DNA of 64,000 nt from Chloroflexota bacterium (GCA_012719135.1 JAAYAW010000079.1:1-64000), one strand, 5' to 3'. Positions 54,165 through 63,734 are shown, counted from the first letter of the stretch. Program-made: numbers and translations. The notes: generated by a model not told the origin, from the letters alone.

Positions 54165-57029
54165 TCACCGGGTCTGCGTCCCTTCGCCCTCTCTCTCGCG
54201 CTTTACCACCAGTATCGTGAAATCGTCTGACTGGGCATTCGCCCCCGCAAAGGCCTTCACCGCACCATGAATCTCGGCGATCACATCTGCCGCGTGCCCG
54301 GCGGCACTTGCGCGCGCGGCCAGGCACAGCCTCTTCATCCCGAACTCCTCGCCAGAGCCGTCCCACGCCTCCGTAACGCCGTCGGTGTACAGCACCAGGG
54401 AGTCTCCTGGTTCCAGGATCAGAGCACCCTCGCTCAAGAACAGCTCTGGAAGGATACCGAGCGCCATGCCGGCCGGCTCCAACCAGGCATCCGTACCATC
54501 GGAACGAACGTGTAGCAGAGGGTTGTGCCCTGCGCGGGCGAAGCGCACGATGCCGGTCGTGGGCTCGATGATGGCGTAGATCAACGTGATGAACATCCCG
54601 CTGCGGGATTCCTGCAAGAGCACGTCGTTGGCACGTTGTAGTGTCTCCGCAGGGCCCAGCCCGTCGTGCGCTGCGGCGCGGAGCACGGTGCGCGAGAGGG
54701 CCATGTAAAGCGCGGCAGCCACGCCTTTGTCAGATACGTCGGCGATGCTGACTCCGAGTCTTCCATCGGGGAACTCGATCAGGTCGTAGTAATCACCGCT
54801 CACGCCCCGGGCAGCAAGCCACTCGACAGCGATGTCCCAGCCAGGTATCTGCGGGCAACGTTCGGGGAGGAAGGACGCCTGGATCTCGCCCGCGAGGCGC
54901 ATCTCGTGCTCCATACGCTCCTGGCTGATCGATCGCTCGTACAGCCGCATGCCCGATATCGCCAAGGCCGTCTGTCCAGCGATCCCCGTCAGTATCGCCA
55001 TCCGTCTGGTAGTCGGCCCTTCTTCCGAACTGGGGAAGCTGACAAAGAGAATCCCCAGATCGTGCTTGTGCGCCCGGAGGGGGAGAGCGAGCATCGTCAT
55101 CTCATACTCCGGCGCCGGCTCTCCCAGCAGTTCAGCGACCCGTTCGGCTCTTACGCTAACCCTCTCCGGCTGTTGGGCCAGGTCGCGCAGCCACGCCGTA
55201 GGCTCGATAGCGGTCAGGATGGGCTCACTCGTGCCCTGGCCTTCCGCCTGAGGACCCGGACTGGTGATGGCCTGGTAGCGCTCGAGATCGGGATCACGTA
55301 CCAAGATCGCACACCACGGCACACCGACGAGCATGGGCACGAGGCGCACGATCATCTGAAGGGTCTCAGCCAGGCTGTAGCTGGTGGTAGAGATGACATT
55401 GGCGACCTGGAGCAGCGCCGCCGAGACCCAGGCTTCCTCGCGTTGGGAGACCAGCAAGAGCGCGTTATCGAGCCCCAAAGCGGCCTCGCGGGCAATACCT
55501 TCCAGCACCGTGCGCTGGACCGCCGGGAGAGCAGATGTGGGCGACAGCGCTGCTACCAGAACACCATGGACCTGGCCCTTGGTGATCAGTGGGAAGGCTT
55601 GCACGGGCGATTTGGGGGGCAGCGTGGCTTCCCACAGATCGCCTACCTCCTGTGCCAGCCCCTCAGCAGCCGACGCCGAGAGCCGAACCCGTTCCACAAG
55701 GGGTACCTGCCGGGGAAGGAACGCTCGTCCTTCCGATCCGGCGGAGGAGGGACGCGTAGGCGGCCGTGGGAGCAGATAGCTGCCCTCCTCGGGCCTCCAG
55801 ACGAGCACCGCACACTGCCGTGCACCGACCAGCATCCTCGCCAGCCGATCCACCGTCTCGGTGATGTCAGCCAACGCGCTCTGGCTGGCCACGGCCTCAG
55901 CAACCTGCAAGAGCGCTGTCGCCACCCAGGCCTGTTCCTGTTGAGCTCGATAGAGGTGGCTGTCCTCGATCGCTACCGCGATCTGGTCAGCAAGGATGCG
56001 CAACGTGGCCAAATCGGCCGGGCCAAAAACGTCGGCCCTGTCGCTCTGAAGATCGAGCACGCCCAGGACACGATCCTCGACCATGACGGGCAGAGACAAC
56101 TCCGCCACGGTTGCGTCGAGAGCGGCATCGCTCAGGAAACGAGGGTCCTGGCGCACATCGTTGACAAGCACCGTCTCGCCCCGTGCCGCGTGGCCGATGA
56201 GGCCGTGTCCCCAGGGCACGATCAAGCCTCGCTGGCGGACCCTTTGGCTGGAGCTGGCCTCAAGTACGATCTCGCGTTGCTCTCGATCTACCGAGAATAG
56301 ACTCACGTGATAGTAGCCGAAAGTATCCCGTATCAGTTGTACCGTGTCCGTGAAAAGAACGTCTAGATCCAGGATGGCAGCGATGCGCCTGCTGACCTGG
56401 GCGATCATCAGAAGGCGAACCCCGGTTGATTCCTCGCGCCTGTGTTGGCGGGCCGTGTGGATGCCAAGGGCGACCTGGTCGGAGAGGCGGTGGATCATGA
56501 CGCGAATTCGACGGGGAAAGGCGCGTCGTCTGGGGCTCAGGACTGTCAGTGTGCCATAGTCGAGTCCTTCGACGATCAGCCTGGTCTGGACGGCGCTTCC
56601 TTCTGCCGGCAGGCCGCCGCGTGCCAGTCCCCCGGATACAGCGAGATCCGGCAGGTAAACTTGCACGGAACCGCTATCGATCGGGATGTCCGAATCCTGC
56701 AGAACGGCCTCGGCACCGGCTGTCAGCGTGGAGCCGGAATCGGCGACGCGCATCTGGGGGGTAGCTGTAGCGCTATCCGCAGCCAACTCCAGGATGACAC
56801 GGCTGGGCCTGATGAAGCTCGCGACCTGCGCAGCGATCTCCCGGTGCATTGCGAGAGGATCAGCATCATCGGAGTATATCCGCTGAGACAGGCTGGCGAT
56901 GGCGATCAGGGCATGCGAGCGCCGGTGGGAGACGAGCCAGCACAGACCGAACGCAAGGGCAATGCTGGCGAGGAACAATAGCGGGCCCCAGCCTGCCGAA
57001 GTCGGTGTAGCGAGCAGACACGAATTCAT
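54165..57029 (-). CDS. Membrane-anchored multi-GAF PP2C/SpoIIE-type phosphatase (RsbU-like)
   Basis: This is a 954-residue phosphatase. One membrane helix lies at residues 15-33, followed by three GAF-like domains at about 200-350, 360-510 and 530-690 (LFTDTVQLIRDTFGYYHVSLF, QIAVAIEDSHLY and ALGLDNALLL boundaries are visible). The C-terminal PP2C domain has GEIQASFLPERCPQIPGW, then ARGVSGDYYDLIEF with the GDYYD metal site, and VSIADVSDKGVAAALYM. RsbU-like phosphatases dephosphorylate a STAS antagonist. The GAF array implies control by ligands or redox. The gene follows the STAS and kinase genes, with a 138-nt gap and a weak ribosome binding site. Confidence 0.9.
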   Translation of the reverse strand: MNSCLLATPTSAGWGPLLFLASIALAFGLCWLVSHRRSHALIAIASLSQRIYSDDADPLAMHREIAAQVASFIRPSRVILELAADSATATPQMRVADSGSTLTAGAEAVLQDSDIPIDSGSVQVYLPDLAVSGGLARGGLPAEGSAVQTRLIVEGLDYGTLTVLSPRRRAFPRRIRVMIHRLSDQVALGIHTARQHRREESTGVRLLMIAQVSRRIAAILDLDVLFTDTVQLIRDTFGYYHVSLFSVDREQREIVLEASSSQRVRQRGLIVPWGHGLIGHAARGETVLVNDVRQDPRFLSDAALDATVAELSLPVMVEDRVLGVLDLQSDRADVFGPADLATLRILADQIAVAIEDSHLYRAQQEQAWVATALLQVAEAVASQSALADITETVDRLARMLVGARQCAVLVWRPEEGSYLLPRPPTRPSSAGSEGRAFLPRQVPLVERVRLSASAAEGLAQEVGDLWEATLPPKSPVQAFPLITKGQVHGVLVAALSPTSALPAVQRTVLEGIAREAALGLDNALLLVSQREEAWVSAALLQVANVISTTSYSLAETLQMIVRLVPMLVGVPWCAILVRDPDLERYQAITSPGPQAEGQGTSEPILTAIEPTAWLRDLAQQPERVSVRAERVAELLGEPAPEYEMTMLALPLRAHKHDLGILFVSFPSSEEGPTTRRMAILTGIAGQTALAISGMRLYERSISQERMEHEMRLAGEIQASFLPERCPQIPGWDIAVEWLAARGVSGDYYDLIEFPDGRLGVSIADVSDKGVAAALYMALSRTVLRAAAHDGLGPAETLQRANDVLLQESRSGMFITLIYAIIEPTTGIVRFARAGHNPLLHVRSDGTDAWLEPAGMALGILPELFLSEGALILEPGDSLVLYTDGVTEAWDGSGEEFGMKRLCLAARASAAGHAADVIAEIHGAVKAFAGANAQSDDFTILVVKREREGEGTQTR

Positions 57030-57167
57030 GGCATCAAGCGAACGTGCTGTGCAGCGTTTGGTAACCGCAGCAGCGAACAGGCACCGGGCGGCGAGAGCGC
57101 ACCCGGACTGTGCCCACGGTCTTAGGGGGCTGGTAGCCGCGAATAGGCGCGTTCACGTGGCCATGCC

Positions 57168-57590
57168 TCAGAACTCGGCATGACGCCGTTTCCGCAGGGT
57201 CACCTGGTTCCCCTGAATCGGGTCCGACGCAAAGTCCACCTGATCGACGAGTTCGCGCATAAAGAACAGCCCCAGACCTCCGATGTTGCGCTCCGTCAGA
57301 GGGGCCTTTGTGTCCGGGATGGGGACGCTATCTGGATCGAAGGGCCGGCCGAAATCGGTGATCCGCACGACGTACTCGTTTCCCTCTGCCCAACAACAGA
57401 TGCGAACCTCTCCCTCCTGCCCGCCGTAGGCATGCTCGATGGAGTTGGTGCAGGCCTCGTCTGCGGCCATCTGAACCGCAAATACCTCTTCTTCCGAGAG
57501 GCCAGCCTGCCGGGCACCATCGGCGACGAACTCTGCGATCGCCGCAAGATGGCTGAGACTGCTTTCCACACACAGCTCATAAGGTCGCAT
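57168..57590 (-). CDS. RsbW/SpoIIAB-like serine kinase (anti-sigma type)
   Basis: This 140-residue GHKL ATPase has N-box ADEACTNSIEHAYGG, G1 ITDFGRPFDPDSVP and G2 GLGLFFMRELVDQV. Such kinases phosphorylate a STAS protein and bind a sigma factor or another partner. The sigma factor is not encoded here. The gene lies 22 nt after the STAS gene and before the phosphatase, so all three are probably co-transcribed. Which output it controls is unknown. Confidence 0.9.
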   Translation of the reverse strand: MRPYELCVESSLSHLAAIAEFVADGARQAGLSEEEVFAVQMAADEACTNSIEHAYGGQEGEVRICCWAEGNEYVVRITDFGRPFDPDSVPIPDTKAPLTERNIGGLGLFFMRELVDQVDFASDPIQGNQVTLRKRRHAEF

Positions 57591-57612
57591 CGGCGTCTAT
57601 GCCTCGAAAGGG

Positions 57613-57948
57613 CTAATAGCTGCCCACAGCGGTGGTCTTGTCCGGAAAGGTCTCGATAAGCGGAAGGATGCCCACGAGGTCGAGCACCTGCGCGATTCGG
57701 TCGGGAACGGCAGCAAGGCGGACGTCGCCCCGGCCTCGAGCCCGGCATTCCTTGTACGCCATGATCAACACACGTATAGCGGCACTGCCAAAGAACTCGA
57801 CACTCTCCATGTCGAGCACGATCTGGTAGACGCCTTCGTCCATTGAATCCCGGAGTACCTTCTCGAGATCGGGGGCGGTGTTACTGTCGAACCGGCCCTC
57901 CAGAGCTACCAGGTCGCATCGTTTGAGGTGAGTCGTCTCGATCTTCAT
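57613..57948 (-). CDS. STAS-domain anti-anti-sigma factor (RsbV/SpoIIAA-like)
   Basis: This 111-residue STAS protein has the LEGRFDSNTAPDLEKVL start and the key loop IVLDMESVEFFGSAAIRVLIMAYKE. The usual D-S-[ST]-G is replaced by G-S-A-A, but the Ser that is phosphorylated in RsbV/SpoIIAA is retained. It is the first gene of the switch operon, with a predicted promoter 50-78 nt upstream. Confidence 0.9.
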   Translation of the reverse strand: MKIETTHLKRCDLVALEGRFDSNTAPDLEKVLRDSMDEGVYQIVLDMESVEFFGSAAIRVLIMAYKECRARGRGDVRLAAVPDRIAQVLDLVGILPLIETFPDKTTAVGSY

Positions 57949-57997
57949 CCAAGCCTCCTAACGGGGTGCGGCCTCAATGTATACAACGTATAGTGCG

Positions 57998-58026
57998 ATT
58001 ATACACCAGCGCGAGCGCCGCACCAA
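57998..58026 (-). promoter_or_regulatory. Predicted promoter of the partner-switching operon
   Basis: The minus strand has TTGGTG (3 of 6), a 17-nt spacer and a perfect TATAAT, 50 nt before the STAS start. A near-palindrome (GTATAC-AAC-GTATA) lies just downstream, around 57979-57992, and could be an operator. Confidence 0.5.
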
Positions 58027-58064
58027 CGCACAGATCCGCCAGGGCGCTGACTGCTGGGTGGAGC

Positions 58065-60062
58065 CTAGGCCTTTTCCATGGCCAATCGCGGTCTACCAAT
58101 CGCCTCGGCAGTCAGGCTGGAGGAGACAAGCACCTCTCCGCGGTAGCCATGCCCGACCGGAGCGCTCTGTTCGGTCTCGGAGACCGTCACTGTGGGAGTG
58201 ACTGATCCGGCGGAATGTGCATTCGCGATGGCTTCCTCTTCGACGCGCGCGCGGGCGTAGGCTCGCGCGTCCTCGAGCGTTGGCCAGGCCGTGACGCCGC
58301 TCGCCGAACGAACCAGGAATCCACGGTCCCCTGCATCCGGGACGATCTCCGCCCTGGATCGGGCCACGACACTGCCGACGATGGCTCCGATGGCGTTGGC
58401 AACCGGCCCAAGCTCGGGCAGCTCGAGCTCAGCAGCCAGTATGGATGAGGCTCGCGGAAAGTACGCCCGTGCCGGGGCACCAAGCCCGATGACTGAGGTT
58501 GCCAGCTGGGGCACAAAGCGCAGCCTGCTCGGTCTTATGGGGTTGATCAGCCGCTCCAGTACGGCGGATGACAAGGCGGTGGAGCGCCTGTCCCCATTGC
58601 TGTCGTCATCCCACGCTTTGCGCGCTATCTCCTGAGCCAGACGAACGGAGGTGGCCTCAAGCACGCGCAGCGCCAGATCCCCGGGGGTTGTGCCCAACTC
58701 CCGTGCTCGGATGCCGAACCCGAGCAGAGCGGGCTCAACGGGCCACTCGCGATGGAGTTCGGCGACATGAGCCGCGTCAGTCGGGGTCAGCGACGAACGG
58801 ACCAGTATGCCCTGGCGTTCCAGTGTATCCAGCATCGGGCGGTGTAGAGCAGGGTAGCGGAGCAGTTCATCTGCCTTACGGCGAGATACGGGGCCGGCTT
58901 GGAGACGCTGGAGCAGCCTGGCTACGGCGTCCGGCAGTGGGAGGTCATCGTGTGGGCGCCCGATGATGAGGAACTCGACATCCTTAGCTCCCGAGTCGGC
59001 GCGGGCCAGGGCGCGCGACAACTCCCCCTCGACTCCTGGGTATTGCTCGGCGAGCGCGCACAGCGGAAGCACGCGCCGGGGGCCTATGCGAAGGCTGCCA
59101 TCGGCTTCCAGATCGATCAGGCTGTCACCGCCCAAACCCACCGTGTGGATGTCGATCGCCTCCACCATGGTATGCCACGGTCCCACGTAGGTTCCCTGCC
59201 GGCTGAGTCTGGGTTGGCCGTTCTGGATGAAAGCGATGTCGGTGGTGGTACCACCCATATCTGCGATGACTCCGTTGGTCGTGCGTGCCAGATGACGTGC
59301 GCCGACCACGCTCGCGGCAGGCCCCGAGAGCACGGTCTCGATTGGTCTGTCCCGCGCCACGCTGCTCAGCATGAGCGAACCATCGCCTTTGACGATCATG
59401 AGTGGCGCGGCGATACCCCGACCCGACAGCGCCAGCTCCACGGCGCCGATGAGATCCCCAATCAACGGAATGAGGCGGGCGTTCAGGGCAGCGGTCATAG
59501 CGCGGCGAATCGCGTCGAGCTCTTGAGTGAGTTCATGGCCTGTCGTAGCTGGCACTCCGGTCATATCGTGGACCAGAGCTCTCACGATCTCTTCGTGGTC
59601 CGGATTTCGGGTGCCGAAATAGCCGGAAACCGCAAAGGCTCGTACGCTCGGCGCATACCGGCGAATTGCCGAGCGTGCCGACTCGAGATCTAGCGGATCC
59701 TGTTCTTGGCCATCGATATCGTGTCCTCCACGGATCATGGCGCACGCGTCCGTGCCCAGATCGAGGGCCAACTGTTCGCTGGCACGGGCCACACCGCCAT
59801 ACCCCAGCAACAACAGGCATACGGGCGCTCCCTGTCCTTCGACGAGCGCGTTGGTCGCCAAAGTGGTGGAAAGGGAGACGAGTTGTACCGTGGAAGGATC
59901 TCCGGACAGCACGCCGGATAAGGCGCGGTCGATGCCGAGGAACAGGTTGTGCCGAGTAGTCAGGGCCTTGGAATGCGCAACGACCGCTTGCGTCTCGAGG
60001 TCCACCAGCACAGCATCTGTGTAGGTCCCACCTGTGTCGATCCCGATGCCAAAACGAGGCAA
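58065..60062 (-). CDS. Hydantoinase/oxoprolinase family protein (HyuA-like)
   Basis: This 665-residue protein starts at TTG with AGGTGG 6 nt upstream. The N-terminus RFGIGIDTGGTYTDAVLVD is the ATP-binding start of the family, and GGTTTDIAFI and the NALVEGQGAPV stretch are also conserved. Members hydrolyse hydantoins, 5-oxoproline or related N-heterocycles at ATP expense, often with a separate B subunit (HyuB), which is not visible here. The neighbouring TAXI receptor may supply the substrate by uptake. Substrate is not readable from sequence. Confidence 0.8.
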   Translation of the reverse strand: MPRFGIGIDTGGTYTDAVLVDLETQAVVAHSKALTTRHNLFLGIDRALSGVLSGDPSTVQLVSLSTTLATNALVEGQGAPVCLLLLGYGGVARASEQLALDLGTDACAMIRGGHDIDGQEQDPLDLESARSAIRRYAPSVRAFAVSGYFGTRNPDHEEIVRALVHDMTGVPATTGHELTQELDAIRRAMTAALNARLIPLIGDLIGAVELALSGRGIAAPLMIVKGDGSLMLSSVARDRPIETVLSGPAASVVGARHLARTTNGVIADMGGTTTDIAFIQNGQPRLSRQGTYVGPWHTMVEAIDIHTVGLGGDSLIDLEADGSLRIGPRRVLPLCALAEQYPGVEGELSRALARADSGAKDVEFLIIGRPHDDLPLPDAVARLLQRLQAGPVSRRKADELLRYPALHRPMLDTLERQGILVRSSLTPTDAAHVAELHREWPVEPALLGFGIRARELGTTPGDLALRVLEATSVRLAQEIARKAWDDDSNGDRRSTALSSAVLERLINPIRPSRLRFVPQLATSVIGLGAPARAYFPRASSILAAELELPELGPVANAIGAIVGSVVARSRAEIVPDAGDRGFLVRSASGVTAWPTLEDARAYARARVEEEAIANAHSAGSVTPTVTVSETEQSAPVGHGYRGEVLVSSSLTAEAIGRPRLAMEKA

Positions 60063-60093
60063 TCTCTTCCACCTCTCGGGTACTGAGCTTCAG

Positions 60094-61044
60094 TCACTCG
60101 ATCAATCCGACATGCTTGAGGAACGTTTCGGCGATCCGCGCATAGCTCTGGTCGCCAGAGACGGCCTGGCGTTCCAGGCGAGCCAACGTGTCATAGTCCA
60201 GTGAGGCAGTTAGCCTGCCGATGATATGTTCGAGCTCCGGATACTGGTTGATGGTGCTGACGTGGACCGTCGGCGCTAGAGCCGCCGCTGAGAAGAACGC
60301 CCGATCATCGCGAAGCAGCACCAGGGGCGTGTCATGGAGGGCCAGATCCTTAGCAGCTCCGATGGTGCCGTCGCATTGGCCCTCCACGACTGCCTGCACC
60401 GTCTCGCTTGCTTCCATCTCCTGAATGTTCCCGGCCGAGATCCGGAAGCCGTATACTCGCTGCAGGCCGGCGACGCCTCGCAGGTCCGAGACGCTCCCCG
60501 TGGGTGCACAGAGCACCCAGCCAGGATCGACCCTAGATATGTGCTGGGCCAGATCGGAGATCGTGGCCAGATTGGCCTCCGCCGCTCGATCTGAACGGAC
60601 GAGGATCGATTGTCTCGTCGACCAGGGGAGGGGAGTCAGCCAGATGACTCCATGCCGATAGTCCTCAGACTTGACGCTGCGGTAGAGCGAGGTCTCGTTG
60701 GCGATGGGCTGATCGTGGCCCAGGTACGTGAACCAGACGTTGCCAGTGTCCTGCCAGGCGATCTGAACGCTTCCGGCCGTGAGCGCCTGCCGTACATGCC
60801 AGTCGCTCTGCAGGTTTACGCGCTCGATCACCGGGTACCCGCGATCTCGAAGCAGGCCCGCAGTGAGTGCCGCGAGCAATTGCTGCTCGGGATCGGGGTG
60901 GGCCGCGATGATCACCGGCACGCTTTGCGTGGAGACGCTCACACGGCAGCCCGCGAGCCCTAGCATCTGCGCCAGAATCAGCGCCGCGCAGACAAGGCGT
61001 AAGCGATGCCTGGCCAAACCTGTGCTAGAGAGTCGATTTGACAT
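60094..61044 (-). CDS. TAXI-family TRAP transporter solute receptor (lipoprotein)
   Basis: This 316-residue protein has a lipoprotein signal (LILAQMLGLAGC, lipobox LAGC). The mature part begins with a binding-protein pattern, and has LQSDWHVRQALTAGSVQIAWQDTG, VLCAPTGSVSDLRGVAGLQRVYGF and a MEASETVQAVVEGQCDGTIGAA element, as in TAXI or glycine-betaine-type periplasmic receptors. The membrane parts of a TRAP transporter are not in the window. It lies 31 nt upstream of the hydantoinase gene. The family call (TAXI versus OpuAC-like) is moderate. Confidence 0.65.
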   Translation of the reverse strand: MSNRLSSTGLARHRLRLVCAALILAQMLGLAGCRVSVSTQSVPVIIAAHPDPEQQLLAALTAGLLRDRGYPVIERVNLQSDWHVRQALTAGSVQIAWQDTGNVWFTYLGHDQPIANETSLYRSVKSEDYRHGVIWLTPLPWSTRQSILVRSDRAAEANLATISDLAQHISRVDPGWVLCAPTGSVSDLRGVAGLQRVYGFRISAGNIQEMEASETVQAVVEGQCDGTIGAAKDLALHDTPLVLLRDDRAFFSAAALAPTVHVSTINQYPELEHIIGRLTASLDYDTLARLERQAVSGDQSYARIAETFLKHVGLIE

Positions 61045-61684
61045 AATGCCCTCCGTCCAGGGAGCGCTCGATCTGTATCTGGCCACTGGTCATGTTGCTG
61101 AGCAAGATACCAACGGCCTGCAGCTCACTTGGCGGGATCAGGAGCGAAAGAGAGACCGACTCGCCGAATATCTCGTCATCCAGCACGACACCCTGCTTGG
61201 GGAGCGCATACTTGAGGGTGCCATACAGGCCATAATCCACCGTGATGGAGGCTCGATGATGGAATACCATCTCAGCTAGGGGGAGCCCCTTAAGGGCCGC
61301 ACGCACGCAATCGCTGTAGGCACGAACCAGGCCGCCGGTGCCCAGCTTGGTTCCACCAAAGTAGCGAGTGCCGATTGCGACGGCCTGCAGTAGCCCGTGT
61401 CCCTCCAGGACCGCGAGCATGGGGCGCCCGGCTGTTCCTCCGGGCTCGCCGTCGTCGGAAGATCCAATCACGGCCGATGGCCCGCCCGATATGACAAACG
61501 CCCAGGCGTTGTGGTTTGCGTCCGGATACCGTTGCCGAACCTGCGCGACCGCGTTGTGGGCCGCTTCTATCGTCGGCGCAGGGCACACGGTTCCGATAAA
61601 GACCGAGTTCCTGACGCTGATCTCTGCACTGGCCTCATCGTCGGGGATCAGATAGCGGTGTGGGTAGGGAGTCTCCTGAGTCAC
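61025..61684 (-). CDS. YigZ/IMPACT family protein (UPF0029)
   Basis: This 219-residue protein has the N-terminal YigZ domain with SVFIGTVCPAPTIEAAHNAVAQV, NAWAFVISG, GSSDDGEPGGTAGRPMLAVLEG and GTRYFGGTKLGTGGLVRAYSD, the signature of the IMPACT family. The C-terminal UPF0029-like domain is present. A role in translation control or proteolysis has been proposed for the family but is not established. GTG 61684 overlaps the trmI stop (GTGA), and the 3' end overlaps the TAXI gene start by 20 nt. Confidence 0.9.
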   Translation of the reverse strand: MTQETPYPHRYLIPDDEASAEISVRNSVFIGTVCPAPTIEAAHNAVAQVRQRYPDANHNAWAFVISGGPSAVIGSSDDGEPGGTAGRPMLAVLEGHGLLQAVAIGTRYFGGTKLGTGGLVRAYSDCVRAALKGLPLAEMVFHHRASITVDYGLYGTLKYALPKQGVVLDDEIFGESVSLSLLIPPSELQAVGILLSNMTSGQIQIERSLDGGHYVKSTL

Positions 61685-62508
61685 GGCGACGAAGCCTCGC
61701 GCTGGTTCGGCTCGGGCAGAGGCGGCTGAGCAGGAGGCGCCCTCCGGATCTTGCGCGCAAACAGCAGGTACCCTGTATGTCCGACCATGACGTCCTCAGG
61801 CCGCACCCGCCCCGGCACGGGCTTGTAGTGACGCTGCAGGATCTCCAGCACGTCTATGTCAACAAAGGCCATGCCCTCCAGGGCCTCGAGCACGGCGATG
61901 ATCTGGTTGACAGTCGGCACCAGTAATCCCAGGTGGCCGCTATCCGCAAGGGCCTGGCTCGCCGACTCCAGGTAGTCCTCGGGATTGCGCACGTCCAGGA
62001 ACAGGGCATCCACCTCATGATGCAGGAACCCCTCCGAGATATCACGCTCGACGAAGGTTACTGTCTCGCCCATTCCGACGCGTTCGATGTTCTGTGCAGC
62101 CAGGACGAGCATGTCTGTACGTCGGTCATACGAGTATACTCGCCCACCGGGACGCACGGCGTTGGCAAAGGCCATGGTCATGGCGCCGCTTCCCGTCCCG
62201 GCCTCTATCACCTCTCTACCGGGGCGCAGATCAAGCCTCAGCAGTATCTCTCCGAGCTCTTTGGGGTAGATGACCTGCGAGGCCCGCCTGAGGCCCATGA
62301 GCTCATCATGTATGGAAGGCCTCATGACATAAAAGAGCTCGCCGGTATGGGAGCGGACAGGCGAGCCGTAGGGGATGCCGATGACGTCCGAGTGTTCGAT
62401 GAGTCCTTTGTGGGTGTGCAGGCGCTCACCATCGTGGATGGTGACGAGCATCTGTTTCCCTCTCGGTGAGAGGAGCAACACCCTCTCGCCGTCCTGAACC
62501 AAGCGCAC
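61681..62508 (-). CDS. trmI: tRNA (adenine-58-N1)-methyltransferase
   Basis: This 275-residue methyltransferase modifies A58 in the T-loop of tRNAs. The N-terminal domain has GERVLLLSPRGKQMLVTI and LHTHKGLIEHSDVIG. The Rossmann part has IYPKELGEILLRLDLRPG, motif I VIEAGTGSGAMTMAFANAV, and DALFLDVRNPEDY. I chose GTG 62508, giving MRLVQDGERV, with GGAGG 8 nt upstream and family-normal length. A GTG at 62610 would add 34 residues without a site. The protein probably forms a tetramer like other TrmI. Confidence 0.88.
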   Translation of the reverse strand: MRLVQDGERVLLLSPRGKQMLVTIHDGERLHTHKGLIEHSDVIGIPYGSPVRSHTGELFYVMRPSIHDELMGLRRASQVIYPKELGEILLRLDLRPGREVIEAGTGSGAMTMAFANAVRPGGRVYSYDRRTDMLVLAAQNIERVGMGETVTFVERDISEGFLHHEVDALFLDVRNPEDYLESASQALADSGHLGLLVPTVNQIIAVLEALEGMAFVDIDVLEILQRHYKPVPGRVRPEDVMVGHTGYLLFARKIRRAPPAQPPLPEPNQREASSP

Positions 62509-62680
62509 TGGACGCACCTCCGCATGCAGGACCTCTTTGGCCTCGGTTTCGCTCTGAGGATTATAGGGTTGCGCCGCGCCCGTCGCAAACCTGGGTTCAC
62601 CAGAGCGCACACGGCCGCAAGGCTATTGAGGAGAGGAGGTCGCCGCGCTGGTCGTTCTGAGCGAGATGAGGCCGATGGGG

Positions 62681-63595
62681 CTAGAACGCGCTGATCATGC
62701 GCAGCGCACGAGGCACAATCTCGATCTCGATCTCGTGGGCATGGTCCGCGAGAATCTCGCCATCGACATGGACGTACAGAGGTTCGTCGGAAACGAGGGT
62801 CGCGGTCCTGGCCTGCAGCGTGGAGACGGCACGGTGGCTGAGGTGAGTCCCCTGAAGGAACCGCGGCACGAGCGCTAGCATCTCGAGCCTGGTGACCTGG
62901 CGCGCGATCACCAGATCCAAAAGCCCGTCATCGTAGCGGGCATCGGGCGCCAAGTGAAAGGCGCCGCCTTCGCGCGGACCGTTACACGCGACGAACATGA
63001 GAGGCCGCAACTCCTCCACGCACCCATCGATGGTGGTGCGAACGGCCGGAGATGTCATCGTCACGAAGATGGTTTTGAGCACCGCCGGCAGGTACATCGC
63101 CATGCCCCGGACACGTGTCATCTTGCGGGTCTCAAGGACGACCAGGGCATCAAAGCCAACGCCGACGGCATTGTCAAAGTACCGCTCGACTTTGCCATCC
63201 AGCCGAACGATTCCGAGGTCAATGTCCTGTGTCTTGCCTGCGGCGATGGCTTGGCAAGCGATCTCGAGGTTGGTAGCCGTGCCGTTCATCACGGCGAAAT
63301 CGTTGCCGGATCCGGCTGGAATGCAGGCCAGCGTTCCCATTGGGTTCCGGTTGGCCACGGACATCATGCCATTCACAACTTCGTGCGTGGTACCGTCGCC
63401 GCCCACCGCCACGATCGTTTCGTACCCATCCAGGACAGCCGCTTTCGCCAGTGCTATCGCGTGCCCGGTGTACTCGGTCTGTACCAGGTCGTGTGCGACA
63501 CCGAGCCTGGACAGAGTGCGCTCAATATCGGGGCGCACCGAGGCACCGTGGCCTTTGCCCGCATTCGGGTTCAGGATGATCTTTGTTCCAGGCAT
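62681..63595 (-). CDS. Diacylglycerol/lipid kinase family protein (YegS/DgkB-like)
   Basis: This 304-residue kinase has the N-terminal MPGTKIILNPNAGKGHGA loop, VGGDGTTHEVVNGMM and CIPAGSGNDFAVMNGT, which bind ATP in the DAGK catalytic domain. The C-terminal part has DNAVGVGFDALVVLE and CNGPREGGAFHLAPDARYDDGLLDLVI. It phosphorylates diacylglycerol or another lipid alcohol. Its exact substrate is unknown. A GGGAG site precedes the ATG at 63595. Confidence 0.85.
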   Translation of the reverse strand: MPGTKIILNPNAGKGHGASVRPDIERTLSRLGVAHDLVQTEYTGHAIALAKAAVLDGYETIVAVGGDGTTHEVVNGMMSVANRNPMGTLACIPAGSGNDFAVMNGTATNLEIACQAIAAGKTQDIDLGIVRLDGKVERYFDNAVGVGFDALVVLETRKMTRVRGMAMYLPAVLKTIFVTMTSPAVRTTIDGCVEELRPLMFVACNGPREGGAFHLAPDARYDDGLLDLVIARQVTRLEMLALVPRFLQGTHLSHRAVSTLQARTATLVSDEPLYVHVDGEILADHAHEIEIEIVPRALRMISAF

Positions 63596-63734
63596 GCACC
63601 ACTCCCGCCGAGACTGCTGGGGAGCAGTTTACTCTGGTTATGGAGCCCCGCCAAAATGCTTGTGGAGCGTGGAGGTCGGGCCGTGCGGGTTATGCTCGGG
63701 AAGATCGGCTGAGGAATGGAAAGGCGAGAGTGAG

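Noticed and set aside
54666-56300. 544-residue plus-strand frame opposite the RsbU-like phosphatase
   Set aside because: Striking in length, but the minus-strand frame has recognisable GAF and PP2C motifs while this one has none. Long antisense frames are common in GC-rich genes.
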